Shown: positions 24,588 through 35,963 of the stretch, in pieces
Numbering within the stretch: the first letter of the stretch is position 1
How the letters are laid out: every line of letters begins with the position of its first letter
Source: Vigna angularis
Taxonomy: Eukaryota > Streptophyta > Magnoliopsida > Fabales > Fabaceae
Direction: 5' to 3'
NCBI RefSeq assembly: GCF_016808095.1
Contig: NC_068976.1
Location: 12,743,001-12,807,000 of the forward strand
Length of the DNA: 64,000 nucleotides
Translations under genes and position numbers: made by a program
Notes under the pieces: generated by a model
Databases searched by the model: none
What the model saw: the letters and a program-made list of their open reading frames with translations, nothing else
Told to the model about the DNA's origin: nothing

Positions 24588-25328
24588 CTTCGATTCGCTT
24601 TCTGGTTCCAAGTTTTTGCGTGCGGACAAGGTGTTTGATGTTTGAACTGTTCAGAGTTATTAGAATACGAAACTCGTGTTCTGAAGCTGAAGAACGTTTT
24701 TCCCTCGGCAATCCACAGGGATCCGAGAGGGTTTTAGAGGCCCATATCATAACCCGAATTGAACTTAGGGTTTGTTTGTGGTGCAAAAAGAAATCCCTTT
24801 TATGGTCACTAAAGGCTTTCATTATGTGGCCCAGAAATAAATAGCGAATCCCTCAATTTTTATTTTAAAAGTATAATAATGAATAAGAAATATCATAACA
24901 GTATTATTGAATAATAAAAATATTAATACATTTCCTGAAAAACCTAAAACCTAGTTCACCATTTCAATGAAGCCTGTATTCTTAATATTTTCATATAGAT
25001 AAGTTTCAAAGTTGAAACTTCATAGGTGAATGTTCAATTTCACAAAAAATACTGAATTATTAATAAATGCTATATAGAAGAAAAACATTGATATTTATAC
25101 TATTATTTAAAAAGAGATATCATTTTATTATTATTTTCGGTAAATTTTTTTTATATTCTTTTAATTTTCATTTAATTAAAATATTTTTATTATTTAATAA
25201 AATATAAAATTCATCCCCTCTTAACCCAAAAATAACTATTTTCCATGAAGAATAACTAATGATCATATAATCTTTTAACTGAACAACAATATATAACACA
25301 TTAACTCTTATTTTTGTAAAATTAATAA
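24588..25328. other. Upstream region of the hydrolase-like gene
   Basis: Promoter and 5' UTR of the minus-strand gene, then AT-rich DNA up to the LTR-like element. Open frames on both strands between 24484 and 24844 overlap the first exon or its leader and look like shadows. Confidence 0.45.
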
Positions 25329-27651
25329 TGTAACGTCCCAAAAATATAGTAGACCACTATATAAAAGAGTCATCACAAACATGATAAGATATAACAGTTA
25401 TAGTATAAATTATAAGTTATCCAAACACAACTATAAATTTAAAATTTTATATACAACTAGATAAACCAAAAACTATATACACCTAACTATCTAATGAACT
25501 ACACATCTGTTGGTTCCTTCTCTAAGGCTTGCTCCACAAACATCTTCTCGCCCTCTGCTCACCCAATGACGATCATACAATTAAAACAACAATGAGAAGG
25601 GCAAGCTAGATAAACAAGAAATATTCATATTTATATAATTATTTAACAAAATCAACTCTAATTCAAAAGAATATAATGTACACCAAATCATTCCATACAT
25701 CTCATATTCAACACGACTCATCTGGATCAGGTATGAATGTTGAATTAAAGGTAGTTTGTGCACTTTTATGGTTCTGCTGACACTCTCCAACACCATACAA
25801 GGTTAGTCCATATTCAATGCCTATGGCTAAACTCAAAGCCTATAGATAAGAACCTTTTGCTACTCTCACCATATGTATCATTTCTCTCTACTTGAGAATG
25901 AATGATCATTAGAGTGTTGGAATAGACTTACCATTTCTAGGCTCCATACATTCATATAACAACATCAACATCATCAACCAAAATACTATCATGAAATCTC
26001 ATCCTGAGTCATGGAGTTACATTCACTAATCATAATTCAAATAAAAGAAAAATCTATTCACAAGAATTTCTCCTACATCATTCTTACTTGAATCAAAACA
26101 CCACTCACATCAATCTAAAATAAAGAAGAAAGAGTAAACCAAAAACCTGAACCAATCGATAAGCGCACATACTCACTGAGCGACCATAGACTTCTTTCGC
26201 ACAGCGACCTAGTTCATTGTGCGAATCCACTTACAATAACCCCAACCTCCAAACCACTTGCTCAGCGACTCAGTTTGCTGAGCGAATACAACTCCCAGTG
26301 GTACCACACCCTAACCTCTTGCTTAGTGACCCAACTCGTTGTTCAAAAATCCAGATAGTGGTCCAGACCCCCAACTCACTAGCTGAGTGAACCCATTTGC
26401 TGATCGAATAAAATTAATCGTGCTCCCAGACCTCAACCACTCGCTCGACACACCTTCTCGCTATGTGAATCATCAAACAGTGAGTCAACCTTCACAACCA
26501 CTCGTTGAGCGACTCCACTCGCTTAGCTAGTCTGCATAATCTGCAGCACAAATCTGCAGATTTCGCCAACATACTCAAAATTTACCAATTCCAAAGACTT
26601 TTCCCAACTTATAATCCTCTTAAATTATGTTATATACCTAATTAGACTTGAACAAGGGTTTCTAAACCTTACTACCATCATTCTAAAGTGTTTCCTAAGC
26701 AATTCACTTTTTAGAACTTACAAATCATCAACATATGGACCCAATTCCTGTTCTACCATTTTTAACACATTTTTAAACAGTTTAGGGACTCAAACAAGTC
26801 ACTTTTGACTTACCAAAGCTATTCCAACAGACCCATTGAGCATCTAACCTCAAATTCTCATTTTCACTACTCCACTTCCTCAAAACTTACTCTAAGCCAC
26901 TACAATGTGACTCTATTCATAACCAATCAACCTTAATACATATTTTTAACCTCTATTTCACCCAAAAGCAGGTCAAACATCATCGAATTAAGTTTCTCAT
27001 CACAATCCATAAATGTACATTTATAACAATCAAAGTTCACACAATATCATTTACTCAACAACCTAAATTTAGTTATATCAATACAATAATCGTAGAATTT
27101 TCATGCATATTCACTAAACCACTAAATTAAAACAATAATTTAACTTCCCTTACCTCAAAGAAATCTGCATGGCTCAACAAAACCCCGACAGATGCTTGTA
27201 CCGCAAGGAAATTCAAGAAAAACCTACAAATCACCGATTGGTGATAGAAAACCAACCTTAGAACCTAAATTGAGCTAGAAATCAAGAAAGAGAGCTTCCC
27301 ATCTCATGCAAAGACATATTTATCTACATGATTACATATTCAAGAAAACCTAGAAAAGAGGAATGAAACTTCCAACTCAAGAAATTGATCGGTGGAAAAA
27401 GTAGTTCTCGACGCCAAGATCGCCTAAACACTTCTTGATCGTCGAATAGATGACCCAATAGTGAGAAAGAGTAGAGAGAAGTGAGAGAAAGCAAAGAGGA
27501 TAATGTTTTAGAGAGACATATGTATTTTTGGTAATGAACCGAACTTTAGAAAATTTTATTTATATGATAAGATTATTTTAAAATAAAATATTCGGTCTCA
27601 TTATTTTAATACAACTATCTACTCTAATACTCTATTTTCTAGGTCCTTACC
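25329..27651. mobile_element. LTR-like element, family TGTAAC...TTACA, copy 2 (2.3 kb), exact TSD
   Basis: It starts TGTAACGTCCCAAAA and ends GGTCCTTACC (the last base mutated from the expected A). The 5-bp sequence AATAA occurs immediately outside both ends (25324-25328 and 27652-27656), a perfect target-site duplication of LTR-retrotransposon size. The internal order is the same as copies 1 and 3, including 'cttgtaccgcaaggaaattc' and 'cgattggtgatagaaaacc' blocks near 27200, shared almost word for word with 38040-38100. No coding capacity is seen; probably a solo LTR. Confidence 0.75.
26150..26535. repeat. Degenerate array of GCTGAGCGA-type motifs
   Basis: Loose units of 50-60 bp contain inverted and direct forms of CTCGCTGAGCGA/CTTGCTCAGCGACTC, separated by 'cagaccccaacc'-like spacers. 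It occupies the same relative place as the array at 36925-37385 in the sister element and as the unrelated array at 8283-8890 in copy 1. Confidence 0.7.
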
Positions 27652-27656
27652 AATAA

Positions 27657-28793
27657 TTTTTTAAAACTTTTAAAAGTTGTATCATCTATATCATTAATAA
27701 AAGGTTTCTCTCTTATGTTAAATAAAACTTTTAAAATAATTATATTTTAAATTAAAATAATGATTTTTTCCATTTTTTACTTTTTAAGTAATTATCTATT
27801 TAAACTTGACTGATTTTTCAAACTAAATTACTTGTATACAAATGTAAATAAGTTTATATATATTATAAATTTTAAAATTAAATATGTTATTAGTTTTTTG
27901 AATTTTGATACAAAATTATAATTCATTCATTCTGAAACATTGATACATTCGAGTTATTAATCTTTAAAAATAAATAAATATAATTATTTTAACTAGTGAA
28001 ATTTTACTTTAAACTAAAAAAACATGTTTGATACATAAAAATAATTAATATAATTGAATATATTTATTAACTTTTAAAATTTAAAGACTAAAATACATCA
28101 AAATCTTAGAGAAAAAGATGTTTCAACCTAAATTTTAATTTAAAGAGTGACAAAATACTATCATAAATAATAGATAATTAGTAAAGTTGTTTGTTCTATT
28201 GTTAGATCTTCTAACACTATGTTTAATGATTATAAATTCTGTTTAATCTTTATAATACATGCTTTTGCAAATCCAGTTAAGTCGTGAGTAAAAATATTTT
28301 AGAGTCTCACGTGATTTAAATAAAACTGAAGATTTTCTTTTTCTATTCAACTTAATTACAATTTGTACCGGCAAAACATAATTCAAAACATACTAGACAA
28401 TTGTAACACTCATAAATATAACACTTATATCTAAACCAAGATTAGAAAAAGAATGACAAAATATAAATGCTTACTAACTGACAGAAAATTCTTTTGTTTA
28501 GTCTTCAAAATTGTGAAGAAAAGCATTTAATTTTGCTGGTAGAATGTAAATAAGGATATGATTTCATACAAAGAAAAAGGCAGTCATAAAAGCATAAGAC
28601 AGGTTTTGAAGAATTTAAGACAAAAAACTAGCCAGAATAATGATAGGGACTTAAGACACAACTATAACGTCATTACATTTGTTTGCAACTTGGTGAGAGA
28701 CCTTTTTCCTGATTCTGTGCATGCATATAAATAAAACAAGACAATTTAACATCCTAACACTTTACACTTCACAGCAATTTCACTCTCCTTCCC
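27657..28793. other. AT-rich downstream region of the NPH3-family gene
   Basis: No gene seen. The part nearest 28793 is the 3' UTR of the minus-strand gene. Confidence 0.5.
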
Positions 28794-31700
28794 TTAAGAG
28801 ATAGAATGCCTCCTGTGTCTCAATGATGAACCAGATGATTTTGTGTCTCCAGGGACTACAGATGTTGGACTGTTAGAACTCCCTGAAGTCTCTGAACTCC
28901 TGTTCTCTCCTTGCCCTTTTCCAACTATCCATAACTTGTCAAAGATTCTCCTTGATCTTGATGGCAGCAACTGCATGCCACTTCTGCTGTTTTTGCTACT
29001 CTTCTTGTTCAGCTTCCCATTCTTCTGAAACTCTTCGTCTCTCATCTTCAACTGACACATCTCTCCCCCAGTTTTCACACACTCCTCATCACCATTCACA
29101 AGAGTGCTCGAGGAATCTCGTGGACTGTTGCCACGTGTCCGGCCGTTGGAGGCGGCTCTGATCTGCTCGAAATAGAGAACCTGCACAACCACTCTAAGGG
29201 GAAGACGCTCATTTTGTGCAGCATGCATTGATGCATCCACTGTCAACTTCTTAACATCCATTAGACTACATATCTTCTTCCTTTCAGCTTTTGTCAAACC
29301 TGGGTGCTCCTGAAGTTGAAAAACTCAAGTGAATATTTCAATGTCATTAATTAGCTTAGCTAAAGCTTTCCAATTTCAAGATTTACGTTTCCTTATAGTC
29401 CTTACCAAATATGCACATTGTTAAGCATCACCAATTACACTAACAGTAGAAAACTGCTAGAGTTTAGATATTAACTACCTAAGCATTGCTTTAGCATAAC
29501 TTAATCATGTAATTCATCTCTAAGGATAGAAAGGATGCAAAATCTTACCTTCAAGTAGATATCTATAGCTCTGTACAGACCATCATGATTTGGTCTGGCA
29601 AAATCTGGAATTGACTGTGAAATATCGACAAAACTAGTAGGGCCAAGATTTGGATCATGTGCAACTTCTCCAAGATAGCCATCTACCAACTTGCCAACAT
29701 TCAATAAAGACCTCTGTCCTAACATAGACTCGTTTGCTTTGTCTTTCTTCTTCTCCTCAATCTCAATATCACAGCTTCCCCTTAAGTTAGTCATGTATAG
29801 ATTCAAAAGATCTTGCACCAGGTCAATATCAAATTTGGTGGTTAGGGGAAGCCTTGCTGGAATCAGTAAATCTCTGACAGAAGCTTCATGCAATTTTAAG
29901 CCAATGTTCTTCATCAAGTGTCCCCTTGAAGACTCATCAGCTTCTACTAATATGGCCACTTTCAATAGCTTCAGCAAGAAACTACATGAACAACCCATGC
30001 CATTATCACATGGCAATAGACAGACAATTGTTTCTACTAGAGATTTGTTCCTCCGGGCATGAGCATCGGAAACCAATGCATCAACAGAATCAGGCAACCA
30101 TCTTACAGCATACATTTTTAGTGCCTCACCAATCACAACTCCATCCATTCTTCCCTTGGATTTGATTGTAATCATAACTCGTTTATATAGATCAATGTCA
30201 AGCTCACATATATCTTCAACCCACCAATCCTTGGGAACAGGCTCAATTTTCTCATGTGGTGCTGTCTTGTCCTCAACAATTTTATCAAGTTCTGATAACT
30301 TCCTGTTATAAGTATAAGACCAAGTGATGTTTGCTGGGTCCACAGAAGTTTTAGAGGCAATGGAATCTATGCATCTGCCAACTATCTTTAGGTCCTCAGA
30401 CCATGGAAGAAGAGATTTAGTAGTTTGGAGAACAATTATAGAATCCTTCCAACTACGAAATATACTGGAGGTAAGAAACACCTCAATTTTAAAAACTAAG
30501 TTCCCTTTCTCAATATCCTCAGTCATTTCAAGGTACTCAGCTGCACAACGAGCAGCCACAACATTGTAAGCATTGAGAGTAACAGTCATTCCATAGCAGA
30601 ACTTTACACATATTTCGAAGGCCTTGGAACCACCAGGAAAATCATCCAATTGAATTTCATCAGAACACTCTTCATTAGCCTTTGTCAGCATCTTTTGTAA
30701 CCGATTACTCTTGGACAGTAGAGGGAACTGAAATTCAAGAGAAACCCTCATTAGTAAACAAAAGAAAGAAGCTAAAAGTAGTTCACCTCAATAAAAACCA
30801 GAAATTATAAAAGCAAATGAAAACTGTGCATTAGTTACTGTGCAAACTTATTGTCTGAAAAATCACTTACCTCCTTACTGGATGTACAGTTCTCTCATTC
30901 TGACATTCTTTTTTATTAAAGAGTTACACATACCTACCCATCCATATGTAGGGACCATACACAAACTCCCCTTAAAAATAACACAAGGGAGGCATGTGTA
31001 ATTTCCCAAACCATTCAGGGTGACAGTAATATTATCAATAATAAGAGGGGTGGTCACTGTAAACATCTCTTGTAAAATAATTAAATCAGGTTTTCTTTTT
31101 TTCTTTTTACAAAAAGGTTTTCTTATTTAAGAGGGCTATAAAACAAATATACTGAAAAAAATGCATACCTTGTGCAGGTGAAACTTCACTTCACCAACAG
31201 TTATGATAATATCTGTAGCCAATTCAGACGATATATACCTGCAAAAAGTGAAAATGAATTGCTTTAGCTTATAAAAATGTTCAGCTGGTGAAAAACATTG
31301 GAGGGCATCACTGAACCCTCACACCAAAATATAGTTAAACCACTTCCAATGGGGCATGCAAGATGATATCACATCATCACAAATTATGGCAGAAGAAAGT
31401 TAGTTCAATCAAAAACTTGCAGCCACGAGTATTAAACAAAGATGAATGATGTTCAGCATAATGTGACAAAAAAGTAGTTGTGTTTTACATCTTGAAAGCA
31501 ATCAAATCGGTCCAAAACCCAGAAACGTGTATCACATCCCCTAGAGAATATCCTATACGTTATAATGAAAGAATTTTAAATATCTGAAATATCTGATATT
31601 GAGGGGTTGGGAAGCATTCAATTTCATTTGTCGAACATACAAGGACAATTCTATTGGCACAGCAGAAAAATCAACACATTAAAGTCCTCAGCAAAATAAC

Positions 31701-32426
31701 TACCTGGAAACACATCGAAATTAATATCAACTGTCCAAACGTGTTTCGCACTTTTCAGTTAAATACATATACATATACCACATGCATGACAGATGACACT
31801 TCGTTGTCGCATACGGTTCAAAACAGGCTGAAAATCCACACAGAATCCATCCACAAGTGAAGTTCTCAAACCTTATCTTCCATACACCAGGTGGTAAGAA
31901 AAGTATAAGTACAACACTGAAATCACATGCATAATTATAAATATATTAATTAAATAGGTTATGCATTATACTATGATTGAACATGCTGGGAACTCCATAC
32001 ACACTTTACCAATATTTGGACCACAAACTAATAAAAAATTTTACAACTCAAATTCAGGACCACCTCCGATTCAATAACTTTTACTCTCTCTTCTTTATCA
32101 TACCACCAATACAGCGTGCCAACATTACTTCAGGGCGGTTATGCAGACAAAAAAATAATGGATTTCTTTAACAGGAGAGCAAACTCTAACTAGAAACAAA
32201 ATCATCTCAGTTCATATTCAGTGCCAGAAAACATTAACTTCATTCCTGACGCCAAAAAAAAAAAGCATAACAAAGAACCGAAGAACATAGAAAAACACGA
32301 AACATAAAAACCTTAAACTCGAGAAAATCAGATACCAGGAAAGAAGCCAAAAAGAGCAACCAACCTGACAGATTTTCCGTCAGCTTGAAGAGCATCAGGC
32401 TTCGAACCCAACTTCATGAACTTCAT
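28794..32426 (-). CDS. BTB/POZ domain protein of the NPH3/RPT2 family
   Basis: Plant adaptor proteins of this family act at the plasma membrane with phototropins or AGC kinases and as CUL3 ligase adaptors. Exons from the start: 32365-32426, 31169-31238, 29549-30727, 28794-29309; phases close to 608 aa, a typical size. The start MKFMKLGSKPDALQ is the standard opening of one subgroup (At1g67900-like). The BTB domain runs about 25-130 (ATDIIITVGEVKFHLHKFPL, then CVKFCYGMTVTLNAYNVVAA). The NPH3 domain starts at DWWVEDICELDIDLYKRV (211 onward) and contains the signature GLYRAIDIYLKEHPGLTKAE (427-446) and MHAAQNERLPLRVVVQVLYF. The tail is Ser-rich and basic and ends RHRRHSIS, with Ser606 third from the end. 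In NPH3 the equivalent serine is a phosphorylated 14-3-3 site. Which kinase or pathway it serves cannot be told from sequence. Confidence 0.95.
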
Positions 32427-33926
32427 TTTTTTCACCTTTCTAACTACTCTCCTTCAAACCGACCGCAAGAAAAAAACTATATAGTATATTACAAAACAAA
32501 AAAAAAAACAACTTTTTTTTTTCAGTTCGAGACAAAACGACAAGGCAGACCACCGTTTGGTTCGTTTCCTGCCATGCCAACAAACCCACCGAGAACGTGC
32601 GTGTGAAGAGTGGTACTGATACGTAAGAAGACGAAGACTGTTAAGAACGGAACTTAACTAGAGTGAGTGAAAGGAGAAGAAGTTGAAGTGGAAGAATGGA
32701 AGAAAGAAGAAGGTTATGGAAGCGTGTTAGGGAATGGAATGAATTGAATGCGGCAATAGTTTATTGAATTTTTGTTAATTATGGTGAGAAGAGTGTGCAC
32801 GGAGAAAAATGGCGTCAGAGATGGGGGGAGTTGTAATGGAAGAAATAAATGGTCGCCGCCTTTGGTTTAAATGAAAGCGATTCTGTGAAGATCTTGGTTG
32901 GGCGGGAATCTCAAGAGAAGAAGGAGAAGGAGAAGAAGAGAAGGGGTTTTTGTGTTTGCAGAGTGTAGTAATAAGGTGAGCTTGGGAAGGAGGGAAAGTT
33001 AGAGAGAGAAGGTGGTTGTGTTGTGTTTGGATGGTTTGAGTTTGAGGGTAATGTGATATAGTGTTGTTATGTAGGGAGTAGGGGACTACGGTGACAGGGT
33101 GGCTCAGAAGTACTTTATGAGGCTTTATGTTTATGTTTATGTCTATGCCCAGAAAGCACGCCATCTTTTTCTTTTTACCCTTTTCTCCCTTCTCTTTTCT
33201 TCTATTCTCTGCACTCTCCTTTCTGCTTTTTCATCCCTCCACACACGTGCCATTCTTCCTTTCTCTCATCTCTTTCTTTTTCTTCTCTTTTATGTCTAAA
33301 ATCCTGTTACGATCACATTAATACATTGAAGTTGTAAAGATTAAGGTTAGTGTGTGTCTTATGTAACAGTAAGTAATGGTTAATGTTGTTGGAGTTTTAG
33401 TTTATAAAACTGTGAAGAAAGTAAAATGAATTGAAAGTGGAATGTGGTAAAATTATGTGTATTGAGAGAATAAAGAGGGGAAAAGGTGTGGTAGCATAGG
33501 ATGCAGGATGGATTTGTTTTGATGTGTTTATGATTATGAGTTTTCTGTCTTACCAACGAAAAAGTGTGGCACTTTTGGCATGGATGCCTTATGTACTTTC
33601 CCTTTCGTCATTCATTGAGATGCCACAAAATTCACAATACATTAGATGCCACTGCCACAAATCGTCACGGTTTCGTTTCCTTGTTAAAAGAAGTGTAATA
33701 ATCCACTCTTCTCTTCTCCTGCATTTCCCATTGGTTCCTCTGGGTGGTGGTTCCTCTTCTCTTTCGGATCTTTTCTCACACCTCCAACTTTTCAAATTAA
33801 CCTCTTCCTTTTTTTCAAAAACATCAAACGCACAAATTTTAACAAGAGTAATGATATTTTTACATATCTAATTTTTTACATGATACTATATTTATTCACT
33901 TTTTACTTTCTTTTTTTGTGAAACAA
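32427..33926. other. Leader and promoter region of the NPH3-family gene
   Basis: It holds the 5' UTR and upstream region of the minus-strand gene, with purine/pyrimidine-biased stretches (for example pyrimidine-rich 33150-33290). Open frames here on both strands follow the biased composition and are not convincing genes. Confidence 0.5.
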
Positions 33927-33935
33927 TAGAAAAAT

Positions 33936-35609
33936 GGTTAAATCCCTTTAGTTGTCCCTATTTATGTAAAGTTTTTCCAGTTTAATCCCCGTTCTTTTAA
34001 AATTTCCAATTGAGTTCTAAATAGTGCTAATTTGGATCAATTGGATCCCTGTCATTAAATTTGACTTAACGGAAGTTTTACTGAGGTTAGAAGTTGACGT
34101 GACAGATTTTTTAAACATGGCATTCAGAGAGCTTACGTGTAATTTAAAATCATTTTAACATTTTGATTAAAAAATTAAAAAAAAAAGTCATCTTCCATCC
34201 ATTTCAGTCAAGTCATCTTCCATCTAGAACTAGAAGACCCAATCGCGCAGAACCACCATCATCTTCCTCGTGCACCATCAACCTGCAATCAAGTAACCAC
34301 AAAATCAAAATAGTGACTTTGCCATGTTTACTTTAATTCATCTCCTTCCATCCAGCACCACAAAGGCACTTTAATTTATTTCCTTCCATCAAGCACCATG
34401 AAGGTAAATCGCCACCATGACCAACGTAACAGTGCTCAAGCTCTTCGCACCCAATCGAACTCATCATCATCTATTTTCTTCTCCATTAAATCATTTGAAA
34501 CCTGTAAAAAGAAAACAGAATCACAAATCTGAAAATCCCCAAATTAGTCACCAACCCTAAATCATGCCAGACACAAATTGAACTATTTGAAAACCAGTTT
34601 TTCGGTTAATTACCTTAAGGTTTAGGAAACCTCAGTAGTTTAATTCTCTTGGACCTCTCTCAGAACACTCTCACAGGGGAACTACCACATGCAATAGCCT
34701 CTTTGCGTCTTTATTCTCTTAACCTAAATGACAACCTTCTCGGGGGAAATTCCTGAAATTTTAGCTTTAAATCTGCGTCAGCTGAAACTCTTCAACAACA
34801 GCTTCACTGGGAAACTTCCACAAGATCTGGGACAAAACTCAGACATACAAGATCGCTTCTCCTCCAACCCTCCGCCAGCCTCAACAACCGCTTTCTCCCT
34901 CGTCCTGACCACATCTCCACCGGCGTCGTTTTGATCTGCGACGACGAAGTGGAGGTGGACTCAAAGTCGTTGGAATTCGCGTTCCGCCGGCATGGCTCGC
35001 GCGCGGGGGATCGTGGACGCGGTGCGAAACTTTGAAGATGTGTTGATGAACTTGGTGGTGGCAGAGGAGGCACAGGTGGGTCCATTGCTGGTGGGGGAGA
35101 AGAGAGTGGGGGATTACGGGGACGCAAGGAACAAGGGCGGAGGAAGGGGTGAGGGTGGGGTTGAGTAGTAGGAAAGGGGAGCACAGGAAGAGAAAAGGGT
35201 GGTGCATTGGGGTTACTTGATTAAAATGTTTCTTGATTGCAGAGTCACTATTTTGATTTTGTTTTCCAGGTTGGTGGTGCACGAGAAAGATGATGGTGGT
35301 TCTGCGCGTTTGGGTTGTTCAGGATGATGGTTGACTGAAATGGATGGAAGATGACTTTTTTTTAATTTTTTAATCAAAATGTTAAAATGTTTTTAAATTA
35401 CACGTAAAGCTCTCTAAATGCCAGGTTTAAAAAATCTGCCACGTCAACTTCCAACCTCAGCAAAACATAACCCCGTTAAATCAAATTTAACGACAAGGAC
35501 CCAATTGATCCAAATTAGCACTATTTAGGACTCAATTGGGAATTTTAAAAAAACGGGGATTGAACTAGGAAAACTCTACCTAAATAGGGACAACTAAAGG
35601 GTTTTAACC
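33936..35609. mobile_element. Mutator-like Pack-MULE A with long inverted termini
   Basis: The 1674-bp element starts GGTTAAATCCCTTTAGTTG and ends with the complement of GGTTAAAACCCTTTAGTTG. The inverted arms extend about 280 bp each (to 34210 and from about 35330), sharing 'tcaattggatcc', 'gacgtggcag'-type and 'aaatggatggaagatgac' blocks. The flanks TAGAAAAAT (33927-33935) and TACAAAAAT (35610-35618) match 8 of 9, fitting the 9-bp duplication of Mutator elements. No transposase is present; the interior carries a captured receptor fragment. Confidence 0.85.
34628..34856 (+). pseudogene. Captured leucine-rich-repeat fragment (LRR receptor kinase-like)
   Basis: One frame from 34628 encodes NLSSLILLDLSQNTLTGELP, followed by ASLRLYSLNLNDNLL and a stop. 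Shifting the frame continues as FSGEIPEILALNLRQLKLFN and then NSFTGKLPQDLGQNSDIQD. These are consecutive extracellular LRR units (LxxLxLxxNxLxGxIP pattern), most like the HAESA/HSL2 group of receptor kinases. The fragment is frameshifted, lacks signal peptide, transmembrane and kinase parts, and lies inside the inverted arms of the MULE. It is therefore a transduplicated piece, not a gene. Confidence 0.75.
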
Positions 35610-35963
35610 TACAAAAATTTATACTTGTATGACTATTTTATCTTTATAGTTTGTGTCAAATGAATAAAAAAATGTGTCATGCTACCATTACTTTTTTAAT
35701 AATTCATCATTTTTAGCATACACTTTTACATTATTTTTACAACAATTAAGTTTATTTTTAATCTCAAAATTTAGATACAAAATTAAAATTCATCTATATA
35801 ATAAATTTTGATATATTTAAGTTTTCAAACATTAAAAATAAATAGATATAATTTTTTTAACTTAATTATATATTTTTTTAATATGTTCAACGTCTTTTAT
35901 GAAAAGACATTTGAATTGTTTGAATTGATTTAATATGTTTCAATTCAAATATGAATTTGAAAT

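Noticed and set aside
29691..30165. Plus-strand open frames of 79-123 codons
   Set aside because: Antisense shadows of the large third exon of the NPH3-family gene.
34804..35282. Minus-strand proline/serine-rich frames
   Set aside because: Composition follows the GC-rich interior of Pack-MULE A; overlapping frames with no domain, start or splice support.
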